Shown here: piece after piece, positions 7,372-18,622 of the stretch
Numbering within the stretch: position 1 is the first letter of the stretch
How the letters are laid out: every line of letters begins with the position of its first letter
Origin: an uncultured Lachnospiraceae bacterium
Lineage (GTDB): Bacteria > Bacillota > Clostridia > Lachnospirales > Lachnospiraceae
Direction of reading: 5' to 3'
NCBI GenBank assembly: GCA_946631295.1
Contig: CAMOZY010000015.1
Span: 1 to 43,447, forward strand
DNA length: 43,447 nucleotides
Notes under the pieces: generated by a model
Database searches by the model: none
What the model saw: the letters and a program-made list of their open reading frames with translations, nothing else
What the model was told of the DNA's origin: nothing
Made by a program: the position numbers and the translations under genes

Positions 7372-8406
7372 ATGGAAATGGATGAAAGAAAAGCCACAAT
7401 ACTGCAGGCCATCATCCGTAATTATCTGGAAACAGGTGAACCTGTCGGAAGCAGGACCATATCCAAGTACACAGATCTGAACTTAAGTTCCGCAACCATC
7501 CGTAATGAGATGGCCGATCTCGAGGAGATGGGATATATAATCCAGCCTCATACATCAGCGGGACGCATACCTTCCGACAAGGGCTACAGATTCTATGTAG
7601 ATACCATGATGGAAGCCAAGGACCGCGAGATAGAAGAGATGAAGAAGGTCCTGACCGAGCGCCAGGATAAGCTCGAGGATATGCTCAAAGGGGTTGTAAA
7701 GCTCCTTGCGAGGGATACACAGTATGCTTCGCTTATCACCTCTCCCAGTGCAGGACGTAACAAGCTGAAATTCATACAGCTTTCAAGGATAGATGAGGAA
7801 CACCTTCTTGCAGTCATCGTTAAGGAAGGCAATGTCATCAAGAATAAGGTGATAGAAGTTACCGAGCCCCTGAATGAGGAAATGGTACTTAAGCTGAACC
7901 TGATGCTCAACACCCAGCTGTCCGGAATGACAATGGATGAGATCTCACTCAGTATGATCACCGGACTGAAGGCACAGGCAGGAGCACATTCGGATGTTAT
8001 AGCTGAAGTGATAGATGCGGTTGCGGAGGCAATAAGTGCCGGAGAGGATCTGAAGGTATACACCAGCGGTACCAACAATATCCTCAAGTATCCCGAACTC
8101 AGCGACAATTCCGAGAAGGCAGGTCATCTGATCAATACCTTCGAGGAAAAGGAAGGACTTGAAGCGCTCGTGAACTCAGAACTTTCGGAGGATGCGGAAA
8201 CCGGGATCCAGGTATATATCGGAAGTGAGAACAAGGTCGAGGGGATGGAGGATTGCAGTGTTGTCACCGCAACGTATGAACTCGGCGGAGGCATGAAGGG
8301 AACCATTGGTATCGTAGGTCCCAAGCGAATGGATTATGACAAGGTAGTCGGAACGCTCAAGTCACTTAGGAGCGGACTTGATGAGATATATAAGAAAGAT
8401 AATTAG
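7372..8406 (+). CDS. hrcA: Heat-inducible transcription repressor HrcA
   Basis: A 344-residue protein starting with the winged-helix domain typical of HrcA (RKATILQAIIRNYLETGEPV, then SSATIRNEMADLEEMGYI and TSAGRIPSDKGYRFYVD). A central GAF-like domain and a C-terminal dimerisation part follow (IGIVGPKRMDYDKVV). HrcA binds CIRCE and needs GroEL for full activity in related bacteria. The ATG at 7372 is preceded by AAAGGAG with good spacing. A GTG 18 bp upstream is in frame but lies before that ribosome-binding site and is not likely used. It heads the operon hrcA-grpE-dnaK-dnaJ directly behind its own operator. Confidence 0.96.
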   Translation: MEMDERKATILQAIIRNYLETGEPVGSRTISKYTDLNLSSATIRNEMADLEEMGYIIQPHTSAGRIPSDKGYRFYVDTMMEAKDREIEEMKKVLTERQDKLEDMLKGVVKLLARDTQYASLITSPSAGRNKLKFIQLSRIDEEHLLAVIVKEGNVIKNKVIEVTEPLNEEMVLKLNLMLNTQLSGMTMDEISLSMITGLKAQAGAHSDVIAEVIDAVAEAISAGEDLKVYTSGTNNILKYPELSDNSEKAGHLINTFEEKEGLEALVNSELSEDAETGIQVYIGSENKVEGMEDCSVVTATYELGGGMKGTIGIVGPKRMDYDKVVGTLKSLRSGLDEIYKKDN

Positions 8407-8427
8407 AGAAAGGATCTGTTACATATA

Positions 8428-9141
8428 ATGAGTGAAGAAACTACAGACAAGGTGATAAATAAGGATACGGGAGAGACCGTGACCGAGGAAGCACCTGCCG
8501 AAGATATCGAAATAAACGCCGGATCCGCAGAGAATGCAGAATCTGAAGACACTGAGGCTGAAGCTACAGAAGAGAACGCAGAAACAGAAAATGCCGAAGC
8601 TGCAGAAGAAGGCTCTGAGGAAACACCTGAAGGCGGCGAACAGAAGAAATCCTGGGCAGAGCGCAAGGCTGAGAAGAAAGCACAAAAGGCCGATAAGGAA
8701 AAGGAAGAACTGAAAGCCAAAGTTGCAGAGTTTGAAGACAGGGCAAAGAGACAGCTTGCAGAGTTTGAAAACTTCAGGAACCGTTCCGAAAAGGAAAAAG
8801 CCCAGTCCTTCGACAGAGGAGCCGCATCTGTTCTCGAAAAACTCCTTCCCGTTGTCGATAACTTTGAAAGAGGCTTTGCAGCTGTGGATGAAGAGGACAA
8901 GGATGACGCATTTGTCGTCGGAATGGATAAGATCTACAGACAGCTCATGGATGAGCTGGACAAGATGGGAGTCAAGCCTATCGAAGCTGTCGGAAAAGAA
9001 TTCGATCCCGCATTCCACAATGCGGTGATGCAGACAGAGAGCGATGAATATGAATCGGGATTCGTGGCTCAGGAACTTTTAAAAGGTTACACATATCACG
9101 GAGTCGTACTCAGACACAGCATGGTATCCGTGGTTCAGTAA
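8428..9141 (+). CDS. grpE: Nucleotide exchange factor GrpE
   Basis: A 237-residue protein. Residues 1-70 are an acidic, low-complexity region (many Glu and Ala), followed by a Lys-rich coiled coil (AERKAEKKAQKADKEKEEL) and the GrpE head: AEFENFRNRSEKEK, LLPVVDNFERG, then GYTYHGVVLRHSMVSV at the C-terminus. GrpE dimers release ADP from DnaK. The acidic N-terminal extension is longer than in E. coli GrpE (about 197 aa). It is second in the CIRCE operon, 21 bp after hrcA and 46 bp before dnaK. Confidence 0.96.
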   Translation: MSEETTDKVINKDTGETVTEEAPAEDIEINAGSAENAESEDTEAEATEENAETENAEAAEEGSEETPEGGEQKKSWAERKAEKKAQKADKEKEELKAKVAEFEDRAKRQLAEFENFRNRSEKEKAQSFDRGAASVLEKLLPVVDNFERGFAAVDEEDKDDAFVVGMDKIYRQLMDELDKMGVKPIEAVGKEFDPAFHNAVMQTESDEYESGFVAQELLKGYTYHGVVLRHSMVSVVQ

Positions 9142-9145
9142 ATAA

Positions 9146-11092
<1,947 letters not shown>

Positions 11093-11097
11093 TAAAG

Positions 11098-12270
11098 ATG
11101 GCAGATACCAAGCGTGACTACTACGAAGTACTCGGAGTAGACAAAAGTGCCGATGAGGCAACGCTTAAAAAAGCATACAGGGTACTTGCCAAGAAGTACC
11201 ATCCGGACGCAAATCCCGGCGATAAGGAAGCGGAGGCCAAGTTCAAAGAGGCCTCCGAAGCCTACGCCGTTCTCAGCGACCCCGATAAGCGTGCAAAATA
11301 CGATCAGTTCGGACATGCAGCATTCGAAGGCGGTGGCGGCGGAGCCGGCGGATTCGATTTCACCAATATGGACTTCAGCGATATATTCGGTGATTTCGGA
11401 GACATATTCGGAAGCTTTTTCGGCGGTGGCAGACGTTATTCTTCCGCTGCAAATAACGGCCCCATGAAGGGTGCAAATATCCGCACAAGCGTAAGGCTTA
11501 CCTTCATGGAAGCAGTCTTCGGCTGCAAAAAAGAGATAGAACTTAACGTAAAGGAAGAATGTAAATCCTGTAAGGGAAGCGGAGCCAAGGCCGGTACTTC
11601 TCCGGAGACCTGCTCTACCTGCGGAGGCAAGGGTCAGGTTGTAAGATCGAGAAATTCCGCATTCGGTCTTATGAGAAGTGTAGAGGTATGTCCCGACTGC
11701 CGCGGAACAGGTAAGATAATCAGGGATAAGTGCCCTGACTGCCGCGGAACAGGATATATTTCCATCAAAAAGAGATATTCTGTCGATTTTCCTGCAGGAA
11801 TCGATAACGGACAGGCTGTCAGCCTTGCAGAGCTCGGCGATCCCGGAACAAACGGCGGTCCCAGAGGTGATGTAAGAGTCGAGGCCATTGTCGACAGACA
11901 TCCCATTTTCCAGAGAGACGGCTTCGATATTTATTCGCTTGTGCCCATTTCCTATGCGGTTGCGGCACTTGGCGGATCTGTGCTGGTTGATACCGTTGAC
12001 GGCAAGGTCATATATGATGTCAAGGCGGGAACCCAGACAGATATGAGAGTCAGACTTAAGGGTAAGGGTGTTCCTTCATGGAGAAACAAGAACCAGAGAG
12101 GTGATCATTATATTACTCTCGTTGTGGAAACGCCCGAGAAACTTTCGAGCGAAGCAAAGGAACTTCTGAGAAAGTTCGATGAGCTCACAGGTGACTCTCT
12201 GCATGCTGCGGAGAAGGCTTCGAACGGGGAAACCAAGGAGAAACCGACTAAAAAGAAGAAATTATTCTGA
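11098..12270 (+). CDS. dnaJ: Chaperone protein DnaJ
   Basis: A 390-residue type I Hsp40. Domain order: J domain with the HPD motif ([10 protein letters not shown], about residues 31-40), a Gly/Phe-rich linker ([11 protein letters not shown]), and a zinc region with four CxxCxGxG motifs ([24 protein letters not shown] twice). Two substrate-binding beta domains and a Lys-rich C-terminus (TKKKKLF) follow. It stimulates DnaK ATPase and delivers clients. The ATG at 11098 is used; an in-frame TTG at 11089 overlaps the dnaK stop and is less likely. It is the last gene of the operon and is followed by a strong terminator. Confidence 0.97.
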   Translation: MADTKRDYYEVLGVDKSADEATLKKAYRVLAKKYHPDANPGDKEAEAKFKEASEAYAVLSDPDKRAKYDQFGHAAFEGGGGGAGGFDFTNMDFSDIFGDFGDIFGSFFGGGRRYSSAANNGPMKGANIRTSVRLTFMEAVFGCKKEIELNVKEECKSCKGSGAKAGTSPETCSTCGGKGQVVRSRNSAFGLMRSVEVCPDCRGTGKIIRDKCPDCRGTGYISIKKRYSVDFPAGIDNGQAVSLAELGDPGTNGGPRGDVRVEAIVDRHPIFQRDGFDIYSLVPISYAVAALGGSVLVDTVDGKVIYDVKAGTQTDMRVRLKGKGVPSWRNKNQRGDHYITLVVETPEKLSSEAKELLRKFDELTGDSLHAAEKASNGETKEKPTKKKKLF

Positions 12271-12298
12271 TTTTTCTGACTAATAGGACTGATTAGGT

Positions 12299-12329
12299 AA
12301 AAGTGCACCACTATGGTGCACTTTTTTTG
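12299..12329 (+). terminator. Rho-independent terminator of the heat-shock operon
   Basis: AGTGCACCA (12302-12310) and TGGTGCACT (12314-12322) form a perfect 9-bp stem with a 3-nt loop, extended by A-T pairs and followed by seven T. Confidence 0.94.
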
Positions 12330-12343
12330 TAATTCTCGATATC

Positions 12344-12394
12344 TTGTAATGATTCTGTAAATGAGATATATTAACTTTACTTAATCCATTAAGT
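12344..12394 (+). promoter_or_regulatory. Promoter and palindromic operator of the LacI-cellobiose phosphorylase unit
   Basis: TTGTAA (12344-12349), a 17-bp spacer and TATATT (12367-12372) make a plausible sigma-A promoter. The 16-bp perfect palindrome ACTTAATCCATTAAGT (12379-12394) covers the expected start of transcription and is therefore well placed to be an operator. Which protein binds it is not shown; the LacI-type regulator encoded next is the obvious candidate, although the centre is not the usual CG. Confidence 0.6.
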
Positions 12395-12435
12395 TATTGT
12401 AATGGGTGGATTTTCCCAAGGGGGGAGAATACTGA

Positions 12436-13458
12436 ATGGTTTCAATGAAAGACATAGCAAGGGAGTGCGGTGTATCCGTAGCCGCCGTGAGCAAAGCGCT
12501 CAGCGGGCAGCCGGACATCAGCGAAGCTACCCGGGACAAGATCCGGAAGGCTGCCGAGAGTATGGGTTATCAGCCCAATTCCGCTGCTAAGGTCCTCAGA
12601 ACTCACAGATCAAACAATATCGGAGTCCTGTTTTTCGATGAAGCAGGCAACGGTCTTACCAACGAGTTCTTCGCTCTTTTGCTGGACAGATTCAAGGCTG
12701 TGGCCGATAAAAAGGGCTACGACATCACATTCATCAACAGGGGGCTGTCATCCGGCAGCGTCGGAAACATGAATTATCTTGCACATGCAAGATACCGCGC
12801 TTTTGATGGTGTGCTCATTGCCTGCATGGACTTCCATAATGCGGAGGTCATAGAGCTTGCAAAGAGTGATATCCCGCTTGTTACGATCGACTATTCATTC
12901 GAAGACCGTATGTCGGTTGTTTCCGACAATGTGTCGGGTATAAGGGATCTGGTCCTGTACTGTGCAAGGATGGGACACAAAAGGATAGCCTATATCCATG
13001 ATAACAATGAAAGCTCGGTTACAAGGGACAGAGTTCAGTCATTTCTTGAGACTATGGAAAGTCTCGGACTTCCGGTCCCCGAGGAATATATGCCGGTTGC
13101 TGAATACCGCAAGACCGAGAATTCAAGAATAGCAACCGAAAAGCTCCTGAAACTTAAGGACAGACCGACATGCATATTTTATCCGGACGATTTCTCAACA
13201 CTTGGAGGTATCGCCGCAATAAAGGCAGCGGGTCTGGAAATACCCGGAGACATATCGATCGTCGGGTATGACGGAATCAGAGTGGGAAGGCATCTTACCC
13301 CCACACTCACAACACTCCGTCAGCCAACGGAACTCATAGGAGAGACTGCCGCACAGAAGCTCATCTCACTTATTGAGAATCCTGCGGAAACAAAGATCGA
13401 AAAAGTTGTTGTAAAGGGAAGAATCTATGAGGGTGGCTCTGTCTCAAAGCTTTCATAG
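12436..13458 (+). CDS. LacI-family transcriptional regulator
   Basis: A 340-residue protein with an N-terminal LacI helix-turn-helix and hinge: MKDIARECGVSVAAVSKALS, then SEATRDKIRKAAESMGYQPN, then AKVLRTHRSNNIGVLF. A periplasmic-binding-protein-like effector domain fills residues 60-335, with recognisable blocks FDGVLIACMDFHN, GHKRIAYIHD and GDISIVGYDGI. Such proteins bind palindromic operators and release them on binding a sugar. It lies 44 bp upstream of the cellobiose phosphorylase gene on the same strand, so control of cellobiose or cellodextrin use is a reasonable inference. The RBS GGGGGGAG precedes the ATG; a second in-frame ATG three codons later is possible. Confidence 0.92.
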   Translation: MVSMKDIARECGVSVAAVSKALSGQPDISEATRDKIRKAAESMGYQPNSAAKVLRTHRSNNIGVLFFDEAGNGLTNEFFALLLDRFKAVADKKGYDITFINRGLSSGSVGNMNYLAHARYRAFDGVLIACMDFHNAEVIELAKSDIPLVTIDYSFEDRMSVVSDNVSGIRDLVLYCARMGHKRIAYIHDNNESSVTRDRVQSFLETMESLGLPVPEEYMPVAEYRKTENSRIATEKLLKLKDRPTCIFYPDDFSTLGGIAAIKAAGLEIPGDISIVGYDGIRVGRHLTPTLTTLRQPTELIGETAAQKLISLIENPAETKIEKVVVKGRIYEGGSVSKLS

Positions 13459-13502
13459 AAAAATAAAGTAACCAAAAATCAATCACCAAAGGAGAAGTCA
13501 AC

Positions 13503-15941
13503 ATGAAATTCGGCCATTTTGATGACGAGCACAGAGAGTATGTCATAGAGACTCCTAAAACTCCCCTGCCCTGGATCAATTATCTCGGCAGCAAGGAATT
13601 CTTTTCACTGATCTCTAATACCTGCGGAGGCTACACATTCTACAAGGATGCCAAGCTTCTCAGGCTTACCAGATATCGTTACAACGATGTTCCCATGGAC
13701 ATCAACGGCAAGTATTTCTACATCAAGGACGGAGATACCGTATGGAATCCCGGATGGAAGCCTACCCAGACAGAGCTTGATGAGTACGAGTGCCGTCACG
13801 GAATCGGATACAGCAAGTTCAAGGGAGTTAAGAATGGTGTAAGAGCCGAGTCCCTTGCATTTGTTCCCGTTAATGATAACTGCGAAGTTACAAGACTCGT
13901 TGTCACCAATGACTCCTCCGCAGAAAAGAAGATAAGCATCTTCTCATATGTTGAGTGGTGCCTTTGGAATGCAGATGACGATTCCAGAAACTTCCAGAGA
14001 AATTTCTCAACAGGTGAGGTAGAGGTAAAGGGTTCTACCATTTATCACAAGACTGAGTACAGAGAGCGCAGAAATCATTACGCTATCTATTCCGTAAATG
14101 CTCCTATCACCGCATTTGATACCGCAAGGGATTCATTCCTCGGTCTCTATCACTATGCCGCAGATCCCGAAGCAGTCATGAATGGCAAGCTTACCAATTC
14201 AATGGCATCCGGATGGAGCCCCATTGCAGCACATCAGCTTGATGTAACTCTTCAGCCCGGTGAGAGCAAGTCCTATGTATTCGTTCTCGGATATATCGAG
14301 AATCCCGTAGAGGATAAGTGGGAGTCACACAATGTCATCAACAAGAAGCCCGCAGAGGCAATGCTCGCAAAGTATGACACCGACGAGAAGGTTGATGCCG
14401 CATTTGCAGAGCTGAATGATCAGTGGGATAAGCTCCTTAATATCTATACCGTTGATTCTTCCAACGACAAGGTCAACCGTATGGTAAATATCTGGAACCA
14501 GTACCAGTGCATGGTTACCTTTAACATGTCCAGATCCGCATCATATTATGAGTCAGGTATCGGAAGAGGAATGGGATTCAGAGATTCATGCCAGGATCTT
14601 CTCGGATTCGTACATCTCATTCCCGACAGAGCACGTGAGAGGATCATCGATATCGCTTCAACCCAGTTCCTTGACGGACGCGCTTATCACCAGTATCAGC
14701 CTCTTACCAAGAAGGGTAATTCCGACATCGGATCCGGATTCGGTGACGATCCCCTCTGGCTCATCGCAGGAACAAGCGCATACATCAGAGAGACCGGAGA
14801 TGCTACCATTCTTGATGAGATGGTTCCCTTCGATAATGACATGTCTGTTGCAGAAACTCTTATGGAGCACTTACGCAGATCCTTCGGATATGTTGATACA
14901 CACAGAGGACCTCACAGACTTCCTCTTATCGGAAGAGCTGACTGGAATGACTGCCTGAATCTCAACTGTCACTCAACCCAGCCCGGAGAGTCCTTCCAGA
15001 CATTTGGCCCCAGCGAAGGACCTGTTGCAGAGTCAGTATTCATCGGCGGTATGTTTGTAAAGTACGGTAATGAATATGCAGATCTCTGCGATCTTAAGGG
15101 ACTTACCGATGAGGCTGCCAAGGTTCGTGCTTCCGTAGCAGAGATGAATGAGATCCTTCTTGATTCAAATGCAGGATGGGACGGAGAATGGTTCGTCAGA
15201 GCATATGATTCCTACGGCAACAAGGTCGGAGGCAAGGAGTGCGAAGAGGGTAAGATCTTCATCGAGCCTCAGGGATTCTGTGTACTCGCAGGTGTAGGTA
15301 AGGAGTCAGGACAGGCTAAGCAGGCTCTCGATTCCGTTAAGGAGCATCTCGATACCAAGTACGGTGTCATGATCCTCCAGCCCGCATATACCGTTTATCA
15401 CGAAGAACTTGGTGAGGTTTCCTCATATCCCCCCGGGTACAAGGAGAACGCAGGTATCTTCTGCCACAACAATCCCTGGGTATCCATTGCGGAGACCGTT
15501 ATCGGAAGAGGCGACAGAGCATTCGAGGTATATAAGAAGACCTGTCCCGCATACACTGAGGAGATCAGTGAGATCCACAGAACCGAGCCTTATATCTACT
15601 GCCAGATGGTAGCAGGCGCAGATGCGAAGTTCCACGGAGAAGGCAAGAACAGCTGGCTCACCGGAACTGCAGCATGGACCTTCGTAAATATCTCCCAGTA
15701 CATCCTCGGAGTTTATCCTACCCTTAAGGGACTCAGTGTTGATCCCTGTATCCCCGCTGATTTCGGCGATTTCAGCGTAAAGAGGATCTACAGAGGCGTT
15801 GAATATGACATAAGTGTCAAGCAGAACGGAGTTCAGAAGGGCGTTAAGGAACTCATCGTTGACGGCGCTAAGGTAGAAGGAACCGTAATTCCTTACGACG
15901 CATCAAAGAAGACCGTTAAGGTTGAAGTCGTAATGGGCTGA
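13503..15941 (+). CDS. cbp: Cellobiose phosphorylase (glycoside hydrolase family 94)
   Basis: An 812-residue protein that follows the Clostridium thermocellum cellobiose phosphorylase (about 811 residues) along its whole length. Shared blocks include PWINYLG near the start, [52 protein letters not shown] and GTAAWTF. The catalytic region is [11 protein letters not shown] with D480 and D483; the family's general acid Asp lies in this motif. It phosphorolyses cellobiose to glucose 1-phosphate and glucose in the cytoplasm, saving one ATP per disaccharide. It has no signal peptide, fitting intracellular action on imported cellobiose. A strong AAAGGAG ribosome-binding site and biased codons suggest high expression. 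It is paired with a LacI-type regulator upstream; no cellodextrin transporter is adjacent. Confidence 0.95.
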   Translation: MKFGHFDDEHREYVIETPKTPLPWINYLGSKEFFSLISNTCGGYTFYKDAKLLRLTRYRYNDVPMDINGKYFYIKDGDTVWNPGWKPTQTELDEYECRHGIGYSKFKGVKNGVRAESLAFVPVNDNCEVTRLVVTNDSSAEKKISIFSYVEWCLWNADDDSRNFQRNFSTGEVEVKGSTIYHKTEYRERRNHYAIYSVNAPITAFDTARDSFLGLYHYAADPEAVMNGKLTNSMASGWSPIAAHQLDVTLQPGESKSYVFVLGYIENPVEDKWESHNVINKKPAEAMLAKYDTDEKVDAAFAELNDQWDKLLNIYTVDSSNDKVNRMVNIWNQYQCMVTFNMSRSASYYESGIGRGMGFRDSCQDLLGFVHLIPDRARERIIDIASTQFLDGRAYHQYQPLTKKGNSDIGSGFGDDPLWLIAGTSAYIRETGDATILDEMVPFDNDMSVAETLMEHLRRSFGYVDTHRGPHRLPLIGRADWNDCLNLNCHSTQPGESFQTFGPSEGPVAESVFIGGMFVKYGNEYADLCDLKGLTDEAAKVRASVAEMNEILLDSNAGWDGEWFVRAYDSYGNKVGGKECEEGKIFIEPQGFCVLAGVGKESGQAKQALDSVKEHLDTKYGVMILQPAYTVYHEELGEVSSYPPGYKENAGIFCHNNPWVSIAETVIGRGDRAFEVYKKTCPAYTEEISEIHRTEPYIYCQMVAGADAKFHGEGKNSWLTGTAAWTFVNISQYILGVYPTLKGLSVDPCIPADFGDFSVKRIYRGVEYDISVKQNGVQKGVKELIVDGAKVEGTVIPYDASKKTVKVEVVMG

Positions 15942-15951
15942 TAAAAAACAA

Positions 15952-15987
15952 AAAGGGCAGGTGTCACCTATCACCTGCCCTTTATTA
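15952..15987. terminator. Bidirectional terminator between convergent genes
   Basis: A 12-bp perfect inverted repeat (AAAGGGCAGGTG at 15952-15963, CACCTGCCCTTT at 15972-15983) has A-rich sequence on one side and T-rich on the other, so it can serve both cellobiose phosphorylase and the minus-strand SGNH gene. Confidence 0.88.
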
Positions 15988-16039
15988 ATTTATCCGGCTT
16001 AACATTTTATATTCCGGGCATACTGAGGTATAAGAAAGC

Positions 16040-16981
16040 TCAATAGCCGAGATATCCGTTATCCATCATGTACCTTGTGAATTTGGCCTGTCCGAGTGCA
16101 TTGAAGTGCTGGGTATCCATCCAGTCGGTGGTATCATCGATACCGATCCTGTCATATTCATAGAACATGTTGTGGAATTCGACGCCACGCTCTTCAAGAT
16201 ACCTGCCTGTATAATTAAATATACTCTGGCGGTGCAGTACATCTTCCCTGCATCCTTCATCATAGACGTATAAGCCGCCAAACGGTGCCGCATACATGAT
16301 CAGTCGTACATTGTTTTCTTCACACAGATCAATGAGCATGCCGAGATATTTTTCCATCTCCGGAGGCATCGCTTCGGTAACGTCAGGGTCCTGGACCGGG
16401 ATATCGGCATTGAAAGTGGTCTGCCAGCTGACGAAGCCACCGCGGTCAGTGAGAGGGAAATCATGAAAATCCGATTCGGATAATTCTTTCCATCTCGAGT
16501 GGAACATTCCGAGGGGAAGCAGATAGTAGATCCTTTCCTCAGGCTCTGCCAGATCTTCAAGAGCAAGCTTTCTGGCGTTACATCTCGGGAATCCGTCAAA
16601 GAAGCAGTGATCCATTCCCTGAAGAGTCCTGAAATCATTGGCTGTGTAGCATATCTCAAAAACTATCGTATCCGGATGCTTTAATTCTATGGCTTCCATT
16701 GCCGCATAGTATGACATGGGCACGGTCTGGGAGCTGGTAGCGAGCATGAAGGACTCTATGCCGTATTCATCATAGAGAAGATCCGGATTGATGGAGCAGA
16801 ACTGATGTGAAGTTCCGATAAAGACTATATCTGCATGCTCCGGATTCCATCTTGCGAACTTATCCTGTGCCCCCTCGTATTCTTTGTTCCTGAAGACAAA
16901 GTTAATACAGATGAGCGCAGCAAAAAGCATCAGGTTGAATAGTATAAAGAGACAAATTGTTTTTATTTTTTTGAAACGCAA
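16040..16981 (-). CDS. SGNH/GDSL-like membrane-anchored protein, partner of the MBOAT acyltransferase
   Basis: A 313-residue protein with one N-terminal membrane segment (about residues 8-29) and an extracytoplasmic domain. The nucleophile block is VFIGTSHQFCSIN with S58, and the C-terminal catalytic pair is D289 and H292 in DTQHFNALGQAKF, giving an SGNH-type triad. Such proteins, related to AlgJ/AlgX and DltD, work with a membrane-bound O-acyltransferase to acylate an exported polymer. The MBOAT gene is 17 bp upstream in the same operon. The start codon appears to be TTG (16979-16981), preceded by AGAGGATAA; the next in-frame ATG would remove the first half of the membrane segment. The acceptor polymer is unknown. 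Confidence 0.78.
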   Translation of the reverse strand: MRFKKIKTICLFILFNLMLFAALICINFVFRNKEYEGAQDKFARWNPEHADIVFIGTSHQFCSINPDLLYDEYGIESFMLATSSQTVPMSYYAAMEAIELKHPDTIVFEICYTANDFRTLQGMDHCFFDGFPRCNARKLALEDLAEPEERIYYLLPLGMFHSRWKELSESDFHDFPLTDRGGFVSWQTTFNADIPVQDPDVTEAMPPEMEKYLGMLIDLCEENNVRLIMYAAPFGGLYVYDEGCREDVLHRQSIFNYTGRYLEERGVEFHNMFYEYDRIGIDDTTDWMDTQHFNALGQAKFTRYMMDNGYLGY

Positions 16982-16998
16982 CTTAAATTATCCTCTGA

Positions 16999-18468
16999 CT
17001 AAAACTGGAAATAGATAAACTGGGATGCATCATAAGCAGCTCCGTATATTCCGAAGATCACGATGGAAATTATGGCTGCGAATATGAATAAGAACACAAA
17101 CCAGGTGTTTTGTCTGTACAGACTTGAAAGCAGGTCTTTTCCTCTTTTGCGGCAGATGTCGACAAAGGTCATGATAATAAGGCAGATGAATAATACATTA
17201 AGTTCCTTACTGTCGAGTCCCATGGTGATAAGTGAATCATCGAAAAACTGCCAGGGGCGGGAGGTTGTGAAGATCAACCTGATTATGTGGATTGCCTGCC
17301 CTGCGGTCTGAGCCCTGAAGAAGATCCACAGGAGTGAAACCACCAGGAAGTTTACCGCAATGCGTAAGCTTTTTACGGCAAAGGTATCGGTTTTAAGACT
17401 GAGCCTGCTGCAGGTCCCCCAAAATACAGGGGATGCGATCTCCTCGATGACTCTCAGGATTCCGTGAAGCATTCCCCAGATAACGAAGTGCCATGCTGCA
17501 CCGTGCCACAGACCGCTTGCCAGGAATACGATCATGATATTGATGTACTTACGGATCCTGCCTTTTTTGCTTCCGCCGAGCGGAAAATAAAGATAATCCC
17601 TGAACCATCCGGTAAGTGACATATGCCATCTGTCCCAGAAGTCCTTTATTCCGCAGGACAGATAAGGAGTGTTGAAGTTATCACAGATCCTGATGCCCAT
17701 CATTCTTGCAGAACCGATGGCAATGTAGGTGTATCCTGCAAAGTCGCAGTATATCTGGATTGAAAAGAAGACTGCTGCAACGAGAAGCTGGAAGCCGTTA
17801 TATGAGGAATATTCCGTGACGTCAAACACCGTATCAACGGCGCCGGCCAGTCTGTCCGCAAGCATCATCTTAAGAAAATAACCGTATAAAACAGTAAAGA
17901 ACCCCTTTAGAAAATCTTCTTCATTGTGGAGATCTTCCTTATCAAGACGGGTCAGCTGCTTCAGAAGATTGCCTGATCTTTCGATGGGACCCGCGACAAG
18001 CTGCGGGAAGAAGGATACGAAAAGAGCATATCTTGCGGGATTTTTCTCGGGGGCTTTTCCGCGGTAGACATCGATCATGTACCCGACAGCCTGGAAAGTG
18101 TAGAAGGAAATTCCGACCGGCAGCAGAAGATCAAGCGTTATCAGGCTCTGCCCGGTGATCCTGCTTACCGTACCGGTAAAGAAATTAAAGTATTTGAAGA
18201 CGAACAGTATTCCGAAATTGATGACAAGTGAAACTATGAGCGTGATTTTTCGCTGAGTGGAGTCAGTCCGGCTTCCGAGTATAAGCCCTGCGGCGTAAGT
18301 TACGCTTATAGAAGCCAAAAGAAGCAGAACATACATGGCATTCCAGCACATGTAAAAGAATATGCTCGAGGCAAGCAGCAGATAGATCCTTGCTTTTTTC
18401 GGAACTATCATATACAGAGCAAGACATATTGGAAAAAAGATCAAATAAGATAAGGAATTAAAAAGCAT
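16999..18468 (-). CDS. MBOAT-family O-acyltransferase (AlgI/DltB/PatA-like)
   Basis: A 489-residue polytopic membrane protein starting MLFNSLSYLIFF, the usual MBOAT beginning. It holds the family block GIKDFWDRWHMSLTGWFRDY followed by LYFPLGGSKKG, and the active-site region with H322, H327 and H335 (LWHGAAWHF, then WGMLHG). MBOAT proteins pass acyl, usually acetyl, groups across the membrane to an exported glycan or teichoic acid. It has about ten membrane helices. It is transcribed first, with the SGNH-type gene next, a standard two-gene acylation unit. The upstream region has an extended -10 box on the minus strand (TGATATACT, with the -10 hexamer at 18522-18527). The ribosome-binding site is weak. 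Confidence 0.93.
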   Translation of the reverse strand: MLFNSLSYLIFFPICLALYMIVPKKARIYLLLASSIFFYMCWNAMYVLLLLASISVTYAAGLILGSRTDSTQRKITLIVSLVINFGILFVFKYFNFFTGTVSRITGQSLITLDLLLPVGISFYTFQAVGYMIDVYRGKAPEKNPARYALFVSFFPQLVAGPIERSGNLLKQLTRLDKEDLHNEEDFLKGFFTVLYGYFLKMMLADRLAGAVDTVFDVTEYSSYNGFQLLVAAVFFSIQIYCDFAGYTYIAIGSARMMGIRICDNFNTPYLSCGIKDFWDRWHMSLTGWFRDYLYFPLGGSKKGRIRKYINIMIVFLASGLWHGAAWHFVIWGMLHGILRVIEEIASPVFWGTCSRLSLKTDTFAVKSLRIAVNFLVVSLLWIFFRAQTAGQAIHIIRLIFTTSRPWQFFDDSLITMGLDSKELNVLFICLIIMTFVDICRKRGKDLLSSLYRQNTWFVFLFIFAAIISIVIFGIYGAAYDASQFIYFQF

Positions 18469-18622
18469 ATCAAATAAATAAACCCGTAATGTTTGTTAGA
18501 TTTAGGCGTATCCAAGAACAAAGTATATCACACCTGTACAGCCTTCTGATAAGCGGATTTTCATTTATTGATAAATCATACGGGATATGCACGGAATGAA
18601 CTTTCATAATTAAGGAGTAATG

